Origin: Stenotrophomonas maltophilia
GTDB lineage: Bacteria; Pseudomonadota; Gammaproteobacteria; Xanthomonadales; Xanthomonadaceae
Direction of reading: 5' to 3'
Length of the DNA: 64,000 nucleotides
Assembly: GCF_001676385.1 (NCBI RefSeq)
Contig: NZ_LYVJ01000010.1
Span: 1 to 64,000, forward strand
The stretch's first letter is position 1. Each line of letters opens with the position of its first letter. A program made the translations under genes and the position numbers. Below the pieces are notes generated by a model that saw nothing but the letters and a program-made list of their open reading frames with translations, was not told where the DNA came from and ran no database searches. Positions 36,979 through 46,237 of the stretch are shown one piece after another.

Positions 36979-37031
36979 GTGCGCGCCGGGTGCGGTTTGC
37001 GCCCATCGCTCATGGCCGTTAGGGTTGGGGC

Positions 37032-37673
37032 ATGAAACTGCCTGCTGTTGTTACCGCTCCCGCCCTCCTGCTCAGCCTTGCGGCATGCACGCAGCGCGCC
37101 GATACGGTCGCCCACGATCTGGCGACCGCACCGGCCGATGCCTTCATGGCCGCCATCGCCGCACATTGTGGCCACGCCTATGCCGGCAAGGTAGTGGAGG
37201 ACGCGCCAGCACCCACCGGCAATGATCCGTTTGCCGGGCAGCGCCTGGTCATGCATGTGCGTGGCTGCGCCGATCCCGCGCACGAACTGCGGATCCCGTT
37301 CCATGTTGGCGAGGACCATTCGCGGACCTGGATCATCAGCCGCACCGAAAACGGCCTCCGCCTGAAGCACGATCATCGCCATGCCGACGGCACGCCCGAC
37401 GCGATCACCCTCTACGGTGGCGACAGCACGCCGCCCGGGAACGCCGCGCGCCAGCAGTTCCCGGCCGACGCCGAGTCGGTGGCGATGTTCCGGCGCGCCG
37501 GCATGCTGGCCTCGACCTTCAATACCTGGGCGATGGAGATCGACCCGGACCAGACGTTTGTCTACGAGTTGACGCGCCCGGACGGCCGCCGCTTCCGCGT
37601 GCGGTTCGATCTGCGCAGGCCGGTGGATCTGCCACCGCCGCCCTGGGGCGACGACAGGGCACAGGCGCGCTGA
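37032..37673 (+). CDS. Putative lipoprotein of unknown function
   Basis: Codes for 213 aa. The signal peptide VVTAPALLLSLAAC has a lipobox (LAAC, Cys19). The mature protein has AHCGHAYAGKVV, GQRLVMHVRGC, LRIPFHVGEDHSRTWI, LKHDHRHADGTPD and YGGDSTPPGNAARQQFPAD segments and ends in a Pro-rich stretch. I do not recognise a named family. Two further cysteines (in AHCGH and RGCAD) may form a disulfide. It stands alone between an antiporter and a convergent gene. Confidence 0.72.
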   Translation: MKLPAVVTAPALLLSLAACTQRADTVAHDLATAPADAFMAAIAAHCGHAYAGKVVEDAPAPTGNDPFAGQRLVMHVRGCADPAHELRIPFHVGEDHSRTWIISRTENGLRLKHDHRHADGTPDAITLYGGDSTPPGNAARQQFPADAESVAMFRRAGMLASTFNTWAMEIDPDQTFVYELTRPDGRRFRVRFDLRRPVDLPPPPWGDDRAQAR

Positions 37674-37700
37674 TTCCGGGGCCGGATTCCTCCTGTGGAA

Positions 37701-37757
37701 GGCTCTGACCCTGGCACTGCGCGAATCCAGGGGTCAGGGCCCTGGCCCTCGGCCAGG
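37701..37757. repeat. Degenerate GGGTCAG inverted repeat plus short hairpin
   Basis: GGCTCTGACCCTGG (37701-37714) pairs imperfectly with CCAGGGGTCAGGGCC (37727-37741). It is followed by CCTGGCC-ctc-GGCCAGG (37741-37757). It looks like a worn copy of the GGGGTC palindromes and sits between convergent genes, where it may also help termination. Confidence 0.55.
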
Positions 37758-37771
37758 ATCAGCCGCAGCCC

Positions 37772-38512
37772 TCAACGCGTGCCGAAGCGCGCGCGGCAAC
37801 CGTTGCTGACCCAGAGCTGGCCACGCGAATAGCCCCAGCTGCGGCCTTCCTGGCAGGCGCTGCCGGACAGCTGCTGCTGCAGCACCGGCCGGCCCTGGCG
37901 CGGATCCCAGTCGCAGTTCTGCATACGGTTGTTGTTGCTGCTGCAGGTGACCGAGTAATTGCTGTTGCCCCCGCCCCAGCCGCCGCCGCCGCCCCAGCCA
38001 CGGGCTTCGGTGAACTCGGCCCGGCAACCGTTGCTGACCCAGATCGCGCCACCGCGCACGCCCCAGGTACGGCCTTCCTGGCAGGGGCTGCCGGACAGCT
38101 GGCGGACCAGTCGGGCATTGCGCCAGCCGACCGGGCAGCTGCGCTCGCGGTTGTTCTGGCTCTCGCAGCGTATCGTCTGGCCCGGACGGCCATCGTTGCC
38201 GCCCCAGCCGCCGCCGTTGCCGCCGCCCCAGCCGCCGCGGGACTCGGCAAATTCGGCCCGGCATCCGTTGCTGACCCAGATGCTGCCGTTGCGGCTGCCC
38301 CAGGAGCGCCCCTCCTCGCACGGGCTGCCGGACAGCTGGCGGATCAGCTGCGCATCGCGCCAGCCGGTGTTGCAGATCCGCTCGCGATTGTTCTGGCTTT
38401 CGCAGCGGATCACCCCGTTCTGCGCGTAGGCGGCGGGCGCGGGCAGGGCAAGGGTGCCCGACGCGCCCAGGATCAGGCTCACGGCCAGGTGGGCCAGGGA
38501 CAGCGGTTTCAT
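37772..38512 (-). CDS. DUF3011 protein with three tandem domains, secreted
   Basis: Codes for 246 aa. The signal peptide ends at PAAYAQ. Then three copies of a roughly 60-residue unit follow: CESQNNRERICNTGWRDAQ…QLSGSPCEEGRSWG…IWVSNGCRAEF, a near copy, and a more divergent third copy (CSSNNNRMQNCDW…). Each unit has four cysteines, suggesting disulfide-stabilised periplasmic or extracellular domains. Glycine/tryptophan-rich linkers (GGWGGGNGGGWGG) join them. DUF3011 has no assigned function, though lectin-like or wall roles are possible. It is divergent from aspS. Confidence 0.85.
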   Translation of the reverse strand: MKPLSLAHLAVSLILGASGTLALPAPAAYAQNGVIRCESQNNRERICNTGWRDAQLIRQLSGSPCEEGRSWGSRNGSIWVSNGCRAEFAESRGGWGGGNGGGWGGNDGRPGQTIRCESQNNRERSCPVGWRNARLVRQLSGSPCQEGRTWGVRGGAIWVSNGCRAEFTEARGWGGGGGWGGGNSNYSVTCSSNNNRMQNCDWDPRQGRPVLQQQLSGSACQEGRSWGYSRGQLWVSNGCRARFGTR

Positions 38513-38671
38513 GGCGGCATCCCATACGATGGCAGGTGCCCGACTATAGGGAGTGGGGGGATCAAGCCGGTGTGACTGCCCGGATTTGCCCCGGCCGGGG
38601 CCTCGGCCGCAGAATACGAGGCTTTCCGGCCCCGGTCCGGTGCCGGCGTTCTCCAGCGGAGCTTCCCCCCA

Positions 38672-40423
38672 ATGCGTACCCACTTCTGCGGCCTGGTCGA
38701 CGAGACCCTGATTGGCCAGACTGTCACCCTCGCCGGCTGGACCGACGTGGCCCGTAACCAGGGCGGCGTCTGCTTCATCGATCTCCGCGATCATGAAGGC
38801 ATCGTGCAGGTGACGGTGGAGGTCGACAACGCCGAAGTGTTCGCCGTGGCTGCCTCGCTGGGCTACGAGGACGTGTTGCAGGTTGAAGGCGTCGTGCGTG
38901 CCCGCCACGCGGTGAATGACAGGATGCGCACCGGCAAGGTGGAAGTGATCGCCACCGCCATCACCGTGCTGAACAAGGCCGCTCCCCTGCCGTTCCATGC
39001 CCACGAGAATCCGGGCGAGGACACTCGCCTGAAGTACCGCTACCTGGACCTGCGCCGTCCGGAAATGCAGCGCATGCAGCGCACCCGCATCAAGCTGGTG
39101 CAGGCGTTGCGCCGGCACCTGGATGCGCGCGGCTTCCAGGACATCGAAACGCCGATCCTGACCAAGGCGACGCCGGAAGGCGCGCGTGACTTCCTGGTGC
39201 CGGCGCGCATGCATCCGGGGGAGTTCTACGCCCTGCCGCAGAGCCCGCAGCTGTTCAAGCAGATCCTGATGGTGGCCGGCTTCGACCGCTACTACCAGAT
39301 CGCGCGCTGTTTCCGCGACGAAGCGCTGCGCGCAGACCGCCAGCTCGAGTTTACCCAGCTGGACATGGAGTTCGCCTTCGTCCGCGAACGCGATGTGCAG
39401 GATTTCGTCGAGGACATGATCCGCGCCATCTTCAAGGAAGTGGTCGACGTTGAACTGGACGCGAGCTTCCCGCGAATGACCTGGGCCGAGGCGATGCGCC
39501 GCTACGGTTCGGACAAGCCGGACCTGCGCATCGCGCTGGAACTGGTCGACGTGGCTGAACTGGTCAAGGACAGCGAGTTCCCGGTGTTCACCGGCCCGGC
39601 CAACGATGCCGAAGGCCGCGTGGCCGCGCTGCGCATCCCGGGCGGCGCGGTGCTGAGCCGCAAGCAGATCGACGAATACGCCGCGCATGCCGCCAAGTAC
39701 GGCGCCAAGGGCCTGGCGTACATCAAGATCGCCGACAACGGCGAGGTCAGCTCGCCGATCCAGAAGTTCTTCAGTGAAACCTCCTTCGCTGCGCTGGTTG
39801 CCCATGTCGGTGCCGGCAACGGCGACATCGTGTTCTTCGGTGCCGGTGCCTATAACAAGGTCTCCGACTTCATGGGTGCACTGCGGCTGAAGGCCGGCAA
39901 GGACTTCGGCCTGGTGGCCGACGGCTGGCGCCCGCTGTGGGTCACCGACTTCCCGATGTTCGAGTGGGATGAGGAGGAACAGCGTTATGTCGCCCTGCAT
40001 CATCCCTTCACCGCCCCGGCGGTGGACGACATCGCCGATCTGCGTGCCAACGCCCGCACTGCGGTGTCGCGCGGCTATGACATGGTGCTCAATGGCAACG
40101 AGATCGGTGGTGGTTCGATCCGTATCCACCGCCCGGACATGCAGAGCGCGGTGTTCGAGCTGCTCGGCATCGGTGCCGAGGAGGCCCGCGCCAAGTTCGG
40201 TTTCCTGCTCGACGCGCTGAACTACGGCGCGCCGCCGCACGGTGGCATCGCCTTCGGCATCGACCGCATTGCCGCATTGATGGCCGGCACCGAGTCGATC
40301 CGCGACGTCATCCCGTTCCCGAAGACCACCGGCGCGCAGGATCTGATGACCGACGCGCCGTCGCCGATCGTCGATGCGCAGCTGGCCGAAGTGCATATCC
40401 AGGTTCGCCCCAAGACCAACTGA
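38672..40423 (+). CDS. aspS: Aspartate--tRNA ligase
   Basis: Codes for 583 aa, a bacterial-type AspRS. The N-terminal OB-fold anticodon-binding domain (1-105; [23 protein letters not shown]) is followed by the class II core with the [11 protein letters not shown] loop, motif 2 FRDE with R, the bacterial GAD insertion domain (about 290-420) and motif 3 GGIAFGIDR. It charges tRNA-Asp in the cytoplasm. GGAG lies upstream of the start. The next gene begins 17 bp after the stop. Confidence 0.97.
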   Translation: MRTHFCGLVDETLIGQTVTLAGWTDVARNQGGVCFIDLRDHEGIVQVTVEVDNAEVFAVAASLGYEDVLQVEGVVRARHAVNDRMRTGKVEVIATAITVLNKAAPLPFHAHENPGEDTRLKYRYLDLRRPEMQRMQRTRIKLVQALRRHLDARGFQDIETPILTKATPEGARDFLVPARMHPGEFYALPQSPQLFKQILMVAGFDRYYQIARCFRDEALRADRQLEFTQLDMEFAFVRERDVQDFVEDMIRAIFKEVVDVELDASFPRMTWAEAMRRYGSDKPDLRIALELVDVAELVKDSEFPVFTGPANDAEGRVAALRIPGGAVLSRKQIDEYAAHAAKYGAKGLAYIKIADNGEVSSPIQKFFSETSFAALVAHVGAGNGDIVFFGAGAYNKVSDFMGALRLKAGKDFGLVADGWRPLWVTDFPMFEWDEEEQRYVALHHPFTAPAVDDIADLRANARTAVSRGYDMVLNGNEIGGGSIRIHRPDMQSAVFELLGIGAEEARAKFGFLLDALNYGAPPHGGIAFGIDRIAALMAGTESIRDVIPFPKTTGAQDLMTDAPSPIVDAQLAEVHIQVRPKTN

Positions 40424-40439
40424 TCAGGAGATCCAGGCA

Positions 40440-40763
40440 ATGACCGAGTTTGCGTTTTCGCTGGAGTGGGAAAAGCTGGGCAATGAAGGTTCCGACGCCA
40501 ACCTGGTCACCGAGCGTGCGCGCGTGTTCGGGGGATGGCTGGTCCGCGTCGGTACCAACCCGGCGGCGATGGCCCTGACCTTCGTCGCCGACGGCGAAGG
40601 CCGCTGGGACGGTGAAGACTTCGGCGTCGAGGATTACGAGGACGACGAAGAGGAAGAGTACGACGAGGACGAGGAAGGCGAGGAAGAAGAGGACGAGGAC
40701 GAAGAGGAAGACGAGGAAGAAGACGACGAAGACGAAGACGCGGAAACGCCTGGAAAGGCTTGA
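40440..40763 (+). CDS. Small protein with extremely acidic C-terminal tail
   Basis: Codes for 107 aa. The first ~60 residues look folded (TEFAFSLEWEKLGNEG…VTERARVFGGWLVRVGTNPAAMALTFVADGEGRWD). From about residue 62 to 100 nearly every residue is Asp or Glu, with a few Gly and Tyr. AGGAG lies 10 bp upstream and aspS ends 16 bp before. I know no named family. Such a tail could mimic nucleic acid or bind basic proteins or cations, but that is inference. Because the tail is GAC/GAA/GAG repeats, length variation between strains is likely. Confidence 0.75.
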   Translation: MTEFAFSLEWEKLGNEGSDANLVTERARVFGGWLVRVGTNPAAMALTFVADGEGRWDGEDFGVEDYEDDEEEEYDEDEEGEEEEDEDEEEDEEEDDEDEDAETPGKA

Positions 40764-40794
40764 CCCGCCCTTCGCGCTGACGTCAACTTCCTGC

Positions 40795-41316
40795 ATGTAT
40801 TCGATCCGCCGCGCCACCGTGGACGACGCGCCGACCCTGTCGGCGCTGGCCGCCCGCACGTTCACCGAAACCTTCGGCCATCTGTACCCGCCGCAGGACC
40901 TGCAGGCCTTCCTGGATGAAGCCTATTCGGTCGAGCGCCAGCGCGTGATCCTGGATCACCCGGATTACGCGGTGTGGCTGCTGGAACTGGACGGGGAGGC
41001 GGTCGGGCACGCCGCTGCAGGCCCCTGTGGGCTGCCGCACCCGGACGTGAAACCCGGCGACGGCGAACTCAAGCGCCTGTACCTGGTCAAGTCGCAGCAG
41101 AACTGCGGCTGGGGCAGCCGCCTGCTGGAAACCGCGCTGGCGTGGCTGGAGCGCGACGGCCCGCGCACGTTGTGGCTGGGCGTATGGTCGGAAAATTTCG
41201 GCGCCCAGCGCTTCTACGCCCGCTATGGCTTCGAGAAGGTTGGCGAGTATCTGTTCCCGGTGGGTGGTACCCGCGATCTTGAGTTCATCCTGCGTCGTGC
41301 CCCGCGCGCATCCTGA
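40795..41316 (+). CDS. GNAT-family N-acetyltransferase
   Basis: Codes for 173 aa. It is a single GNAT domain: beta1 YSIRRATVDDAPTLSALAARTFTETFGHLYPP, then a long helix pair, and the acetyl-CoA-binding region ELKRLYLVKSQQNCGWGSRLLETAL, where the usual Q/R-x-x-G-x-G/A appears as QNCGWGS. It ends with ENFGAQRFYARYGFEKVGEY. The acceptor is unknown. It is a paralogue of the enzyme at 59432-59944, with the same framework. It lies 31 bp after the acidic-tail gene. Confidence 0.88.
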   Translation: MYSIRRATVDDAPTLSALAARTFTETFGHLYPPQDLQAFLDEAYSVERQRVILDHPDYAVWLLELDGEAVGHAAAGPCGLPHPDVKPGDGELKRLYLVKSQQNCGWGSRLLETALAWLERDGPRTLWLGVWSENFGAQRFYARYGFEKVGEYLFPVGGTRDLEFILRRAPRAS

Positions 41317-41391
41317 TGTTCACCATCGCTTGCCGCATGCCGGTGTCCACTCTACCCAGGTTCCTGCCCCGCTGAGCGCCAGGCTGTCCGC

Positions 41392-42024
41392 ATGACTCCC
41401 CCCGTACTGTTGCTGCATGGCATCTGGAACGCCCGCGCATGGGTCGGGCCGCTGGCCTGGCGCCTGCGCGCACGCGGGTTCCAGGTCCATACGTTCGGCT
41501 ATTCCTCGGTGTTTGGTGGTCCCGATGTGGCCGTGCCGCAGTTGCTCGAGCGATTGGCCGGGGCGGGCCCGTTGTCGCTGGTCGGCCACAGCCTGGGCGG
41601 GCTGTTGGCGCTGGAAGCGCTGCGCCGTGATCCGCAATTGCCGGTGCAGCGCGTGGTCTGCCTGGGGTCGCCCCTGCGCGGCAGTGGCACCGCGCGTTCG
41701 CTGTCCGAGCATGGGTGGGGGCTGGCATTGGGCCGCAGCAGCGAACTGCTGCTTGACGGCCTGCCGGACTGGCAGGGCAAGGCCGAAGTCGGTCTGATCG
41801 CGGGTTCGGTGCCGCATGGCCTGGGCAGCTTGCTGGGGGCGATCGACAACGCTTCGGACGGGACCGTCGCGCTGGCCGAGACCCGCCTGCCGGGCCTGGC
41901 CGACCACTGCGTGGTGCGTACCAGCCACAGTGGCCTGGTGGTATCGCTGGATGCCGCGCGGCAGACCGCCCATTTCCTGCGCCACGGCCAGTTCGACCAC
42001 AGCCGCGACGCCGCCGCCGCATGA
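41392..42024 (+). CDS. Alpha/beta-fold hydrolase
   Basis: Codes for 210 aa without a signal peptide. VLLLHGIWN at the start (oxyanion-hole region) and the nucleophile elbow G-H-S-L-G-G around residue 65 are clear, and a final His lies in VRTSHSGLVVS near residue 180. This is the short esterase/lipase-like form (PGAP1/lipase_2-like). The substrate is unknown, and it would act in the cytoplasm or at the membrane. It follows the GNAT gene by 75 bp. Confidence 0.78.
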   Translation: MTPPVLLLHGIWNARAWVGPLAWRLRARGFQVHTFGYSSVFGGPDVAVPQLLERLAGAGPLSLVGHSLGGLLALEALRRDPQLPVQRVVCLGSPLRGSGTARSLSEHGWGLALGRSSELLLDGLPDWQGKAEVGLIAGSVPHGLGSLLGAIDNASDGTVALAETRLPGLADHCVVRTSHSGLVVSLDAARQTAHFLRHGQFDHSRDAAAA

Positions 42025-42029
42025 TTGAG

Positions 42030-42054
42030 TGGGTGCGAACCGTTGGTTCGCACG
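42030..42054. repeat. Short palindrome with GTTCGCAC arms
   Basis: A GTGGG-headed hairpin with the core TGCGAACCGTTGGTTCGCA. The same unit occurs at 54631-54655. It is a second sequence class beside the GTAG type. Confidence 0.7.
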
Positions 42055-42163
42055 CTCTTCCCCGGACATGGCCCGGCGGCATCTGCCCGCCCTAGACACG
42101 GTTGCAGCGCCTGATCAGGTAGAATCCGCGCCTTGATCCTGAAGCAGCCAGACGGTAGCACCC

Positions 42164-42895
42164 ATGGGTAGAGGCCCCTCCATCGAAGCCCGCAAGAACG
42201 CGTCAGACGCAAAGCGCGGCAAGATTTTCACCAAGATCATCCGCGAGATCGGCGTTGCCGCGCGCGGCGGTGGAGGCGACCCCAACAACAACCCGCGCCT
42301 GCGCGTTGCAGTGGACAAGGGCCTGGCCGTGAACATGTCCAAGGACGTGATCGAGCGCGCCATCAAGAAGGCCACCGGCGAACTGGAAGGCGTCGATTAC
42401 GAGGAAGTGCGCTACGAAGGGTATGCGCCGGGTGGCGTGGCCGTGATCGTCGACTGCCTGACCGACAACCGCGTGCGCACCGTGGCCGATGTCCGCCATG
42501 CATTCAGCAAGTGCGGCGGCAACATGGGCACCGAAGGCTCGGTGGCTTTCATGTTCAAGCGCCTGGGCGTGCTCAGCTTCGCCCCCGGGGCCGACGAGGA
42601 AGCGATCACCGAGGCGGCCATCGAGGCCGGCGCCGACGACATCGTGGTCTACCCCGATGACGGCTCGATCGACGTGGTCACCAGCCCTGACGCGTTCAAC
42701 GCAGTCAAGGACGCAATGGTCGCCGCCGGGCATGTCGCCGACCACGCCGAGATCACCTTCCGCGCCGACAACGACATCAAGGTCGAAGGCGAGGTCGCCC
42801 TGCAGGTCAAGAAGCTGCTGGACATGCTCGAAGACCTGGACGACGTGCAGGACGTGTATTCCAACGCCGAACTCGGCGCCGACGCCTACGCCTGA
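42164..42895 (+). CDS. yebC: YebC/PmpR-family protein
   Basis: Codes for 243 aa. [29 protein letters not shown] is the conserved start (a variant of MAGHSKWAN), followed by [18 protein letters not shown] and [22 protein letters not shown]. The protein is full length with the usual three domains. Family members were described as transcriptional regulators (PmpR), and more recently as ribosome-associated factors that relieve stalling. It lies upstream of ruvC, as in many bacteria. A TAGAAT at 42120-42125 could be a -10 box. Confidence 0.93.
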   Translation: MGRGPSIEARKNASDAKRGKIFTKIIREIGVAARGGGGDPNNNPRLRVAVDKGLAVNMSKDVIERAIKKATGELEGVDYEEVRYEGYAPGGVAVIVDCLTDNRVRTVADVRHAFSKCGGNMGTEGSVAFMFKRLGVLSFAPGADEEAITEAAIEAGADDIVVYPDDGSIDVVTSPDAFNAVKDAMVAAGHVADHAEITFRADNDIKVEGEVALQVKKLLDMLEDLDDVQDVYSNAELGADAYA

Positions 42896-43000
42896 GCCGT
42901 CCTCGACGGCCTGGGCGCGGGCCATTGAACGGTCACCGCGGACAGCCATGAGCCCATACGCCTGCCAGCGCCTACCGTTCCAGCCCGCCAGGAGTAGAGC

Positions 43001-43522
43001 ATGACCCGCATCCTCGGCATCGATCCCGGTTCGCAGCGGACCGGGATCGGCATCATCGATGTCGACGCGGCCGGCCGCGTCAGCTACGTGCACCACCAGC
43101 CACTGGTGCTGCTGGGGGCCGACGACTTCCCGCAGCGCATGAAACTGCTGGTGCTGGGCCTGGCCGATCTGTGCCACGAGTACCGCCCGCAGGAAGTGGC
43201 CATCGAGAAGGTATTCATGGCGCGCAACCCCGATTCGGCGCTGAAGCTGGGCCAGGCCCGTGGCGCGGCGATCTCGGCGGTGGTGCTGCGTGACCTGCCG
43301 GTGCATGAATATGCTGCCAGCGAGATCAAGCTGGCGGTGGTCGGTCGCGGCGGTGCGGAAAAACAACAGGTCCAACACATGGTCGGGCTCATGCTCAACC
43401 TGAAAACCAAGCTGCAGGCCGACGCGGCCGACGCGTTGGCGGTGGCGATCACCCATGCCCATGTAAGGGCGACGGCCGACCGCCTGGGGCTCAGCGCCCG
43501 CCAGGCATGGAGCCGCAAATGA
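43001..43522 (+). CDS. ruvC: Holliday junction resolvase RuvC
   Basis: Codes for 173 aa. The RNase H-like active site has Asp8 in [12 protein letters not shown], Glu in [23 protein letters not shown], and the C-terminal [14 protein letters not shown] acidic cluster. It cuts Holliday junctions made by RuvAB. GGAG is 8 bp before the ATG, and ruvA begins 13 bp after the stop. Confidence 0.96.
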   Translation: MTRILGIDPGSQRTGIGIIDVDAAGRVSYVHHQPLVLLGADDFPQRMKLLVLGLADLCHEYRPQEVAIEKVFMARNPDSALKLGQARGAAISAVVLRDLPVHEYAASEIKLAVVGRGGAEKQQVQHMVGLMLNLKTKLQADAADALAVAITHAHVRATADRLGLSARQAWSRK

Positions 43523-43535
43523 GGAGCTGCACGCA

Positions 43536-44129
43536 ATGATCGGTCGACTGCGCGGCATCGTCGCCTACAAGGCGCCGCCGTGGCTGGTGGTGGACGTGAA
43601 CGGAGTGGGCTACGAGCTGGAGGCGCCGATGAGCACCTTCTACGATCTGCCGGAACTCGGCCGCGAAGTCACGCTGTATACCCATTACGCGCAGAAGGAA
43701 GACAGCGTCTCGCTGTACGGCTTCCTGCGCGAGGGCGAGCGGCGGCTGTTCCGGGACGTGCAGAAGGTCAGCGGCGTCGGCGCCAGGATCGCGCTGGCCG
43801 TACTGTCCGGCGTCAGCGTCGAGGAGTTCGCGCGCATGGTCCAGGCCGGTGACATCACCGCGCTGACGCGCATTCCCGGCATCGGCAAGAAGACCGCCGA
43901 GCGCATGGTGCTGGAACTGCGCGACCGCGCGGCCCAGTTCGGTGCCGGCGGTGCGCTGCCGACGGGCAGCGGCCCGGCCCCGGCCGACCCGCTGTCCGAT
44001 GCTACCGTGGCCCTCCAGCAGCTGGGCTACAAGCCCACCGAGGCCGCACGCATGGCCCGCGATGCCTTCACCGAGGGCGACGAAGTGGCCACCGTGATCC
44101 GCAAGGCGCTGCAGTCGGCGCTGCGCTGA
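43536..44129 (+). CDS. ruvA: Holliday junction branch-migration protein RuvA
   Basis: Codes for 197 aa. Domain I (OB-fold) is [28 protein letters not shown]. Domain II has two helix-hairpin-helix motifs, [15 protein letters not shown] and [18 protein letters not shown]. The C-terminal domain III contacts RuvB ([23 protein letters not shown]). The usual neighbour ruvB is not adjacent: kup lies between. Confidence 0.96.
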   Translation: MIGRLRGIVAYKAPPWLVVDVNGVGYELEAPMSTFYDLPELGREVTLYTHYAQKEDSVSLYGFLREGERRLFRDVQKVSGVGARIALAVLSGVSVEEFARMVQAGDITALTRIPGIGKKTAERMVLELRDRAAQFGAGGALPTGSGPAPADPLSDATVALQQLGYKPTEAARMARDAFTEGDEVATVIRKALQSALR

Positions 44130-44181
44130 ACCGACGTGTCGCCTTCCTTCCTTCAACCGCCTGAGCTTTGCCAGGAGTCCC

Positions 44182-46101
44182 ATGTCCAGCAGTGAAACCC
44201 CGCACGCAGCCGCTTCTGGTGGCCACGGCCACGCCCCCCCGGCGGGTGGGCTGGCGCTGATCGTCGGTGCGATCGGCGTGGTCTTCGGCGATATCGGCAC
44301 CAGCCCGCTGTATACCCTGAAGGAGGCGTTCTCGCCCCATTACGGGCTCAACAGCGACCATGACACCGTGCTGGGCGTGTTGTCTCTGGCGTTCTGGGCC
44401 CTGAACCTCGTGGTCACGCTCAAGTACGTCACGATCATCATGCGTGCCGACAACGATGGCGAAGGCGGCATCATGGCGCTGATGGCACTGACCCAGCGCA
44501 CGCTGCGCCATGGATCGCGCTCGGCCTACGTGGTGGGCATCCTCGGCATCTTCGGCGCCTCGTTGTTCTTCGGCGACGGTGTGATCACCCCGGCGATCTC
44601 GGTGCTGGGCGCGGTCGAGGGCCTGGAAGTCGCCGCGCCCGGCCTGCATGCATTCATCGTGCCGATCACCGTGGTCGTGCTGCTGATGGTGTTCGGCGCG
44701 CAGCGTTTCGGTACCGAGAAGATCGGCAAGGCGTTCGGCCCGATCACCTCGGTCTGGTTCATCTCGCTGGCGGCGATCGGCATCTACAACATCGTCGATG
44801 CGCCGGAGGTGTTGAAGGCGTTCAACCCCTGGTGGGCGATCCGCTTCTTCATGGAGCACAGCTGGCACGGCATCTTCATCCTGGGCGCGGTGGTGCTGGC
44901 GGTGACCGGTGGCGAGGCGTTGTATGCGGACATGGGCCATTTCGGCGCCAAGCCGATCCGCCACGCCTGGTACTTCTTCGTGCTGCCGTGCCTGGTATTG
45001 AACTACCTGGGACAGGGGGCGCTGGTGCTCAACCATCCCGAGGCGCTGAAGAACCCGTTCTTCGAAGCGGTGCCATCGTGGGCGCTGTACCCGATGATCA
45101 TCCTGGCCACGATGGCCGCAGTGATCGCCTCGCAGTCGGTGATCACCGGCGCGTTCTCGGTCTCGCGCCAGGCCATGCAGCTGGGCTACATCCCGCGGAT
45201 GCGCATCAAGCACACCTCGCATGACACCATCGGCCAGATCTACATCCCGGGCATCAACTGGGGCATCGCGGTGATGGTGATCGGCCTGGTGCTGGCGTTC
45301 CGCAGCTCGTCCAACCTGGCGGTGGCCTATGGCATCTCGGTATCAGCCACGATGCTGATCGACACCCTGCTGCTGGCCCTGGTGGCCCGCTCGCTATGGC
45401 CGAAGGCGCGGACCTGGATCCTGCCGTTGTGCGTGGTGTTCCTCATCATCGACGTCGGCTTTGTCGTCGCCAACGGCGCCAAGCTGCTGCAGGGCGCGTG
45501 GTTCCCGGTGGTGCTGGGCATCTTCCTGTTCACCATGATGCGTACCTGGCGCCGTGGCCGCGAGCTGCTGCGCGACGAGATCCGCAAGGATGGTATCCGC
45601 CTCGATACGTTCCTGCCGGGCCTGATGCTGGCGCCGCCGGTGCGCGTACCGGGCACTGCGGTGTTCCTCACTGCCGATCCGACCGTGGCGCCGCACGCGT
45701 TGATGCACAACCTCAAGCACAACAAGGTGCTGCATGAGCGCAATGTATTCCTGCACGTGGAGACTCTGCCCATCCCCTATGCGATGGAAGGGCAGCGGCT
45801 GAAGATTGAATCGGTGGGGGATGAGTTCTACCGGGTCTATGTGCGCTTCGGCTTCATGGAGACCCCGGACGTGCCGCTGGCACTGATGCGCTCGTGCGAC
45901 CACGGCGGCATCTACTTCGACCCGATGGACACCACCTTTTTCGCCAGCCGCGAGACCATCGTGGCCACCGCCAACCGCGGCATGCCGATCTGGCGCGACA
46001 AGCTGTTCGCGCTGATGCACCGGAATGCCGCTCCTGCGACCGGCTTCTTCCGGATTCCGGGCAACCGCCTGGTCGAACTCGGGGCCCAGGTCGAGATCTG
46101 A
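44182..46101 (+). CDS. kup: Kup-family low-affinity potassium transporter
   Basis: Codes for 639 aa. Twelve or so membrane segments begin with [27 protein letters not shown], the Kup hallmark, followed by [20 protein letters not shown] and a hydrophilic C-terminal domain of about 180 residues. It imports K+ with H+. It sits between ruvA and ruvB, 52 bp after ruvA on the same strand, and could be co-transcribed with the ruv genes. A palindrome pair follows it. Confidence 0.95.
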   Translation: MSSSETPHAAASGGHGHAPPAGGLALIVGAIGVVFGDIGTSPLYTLKEAFSPHYGLNSDHDTVLGVLSLAFWALNLVVTLKYVTIIMRADNDGEGGIMALMALTQRTLRHGSRSAYVVGILGIFGASLFFGDGVITPAISVLGAVEGLEVAAPGLHAFIVPITVVVLLMVFGAQRFGTEKIGKAFGPITSVWFISLAAIGIYNIVDAPEVLKAFNPWWAIRFFMEHSWHGIFILGAVVLAVTGGEALYADMGHFGAKPIRHAWYFFVLPCLVLNYLGQGALVLNHPEALKNPFFEAVPSWALYPMIILATMAAVIASQSVITGAFSVSRQAMQLGYIPRMRIKHTSHDTIGQIYIPGINWGIAVMVIGLVLAFRSSSNLAVAYGISVSATMLIDTLLLALVARSLWPKARTWILPLCVVFLIIDVGFVVANGAKLLQGAWFPVVLGIFLFTMMRTWRRGRELLRDEIRKDGIRLDTFLPGLMLAPPVRVPGTAVFLTADPTVAPHALMHNLKHNKVLHERNVFLHVETLPIPYAMEGQRLKIESVGDEFYRVYVRFGFMETPDVPLALMRSCDHGGIYFDPMDTTFFASRETIVATANRGMPIWRDKLFALMHRNAAPATGFFRIPGNRLVELGAQVEI

Positions 46102-46108
46102 CGCGCGC

Positions 46109-46211
46109 GGGGTCGGATCCCTTTTCCGCAGGAAAAGGGCTCTGACCCCATGTTCCCGGTGTTCCGGTTCGGGGTCAGAGCCGTTTTCCTCTGGAAAACG
46201 GATCCGACCCC
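46109..46211. repeat. Inverted pair of GGGGTC-type palindromes
   Basis: Two 41-bp palindromes lie at 46109-46149 and 46171-46211. Each has GGGGTC ends and TTTTCC…GGAAAA inside. The second is nearly the reverse complement of the first, so the whole 103 bp can also fold as one long stem. It fills the kup-ruvB gap. Confidence 0.85.
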
Positions 46212-46237
46212 ATACGCTTTTGCCGCATAATCAGCAC

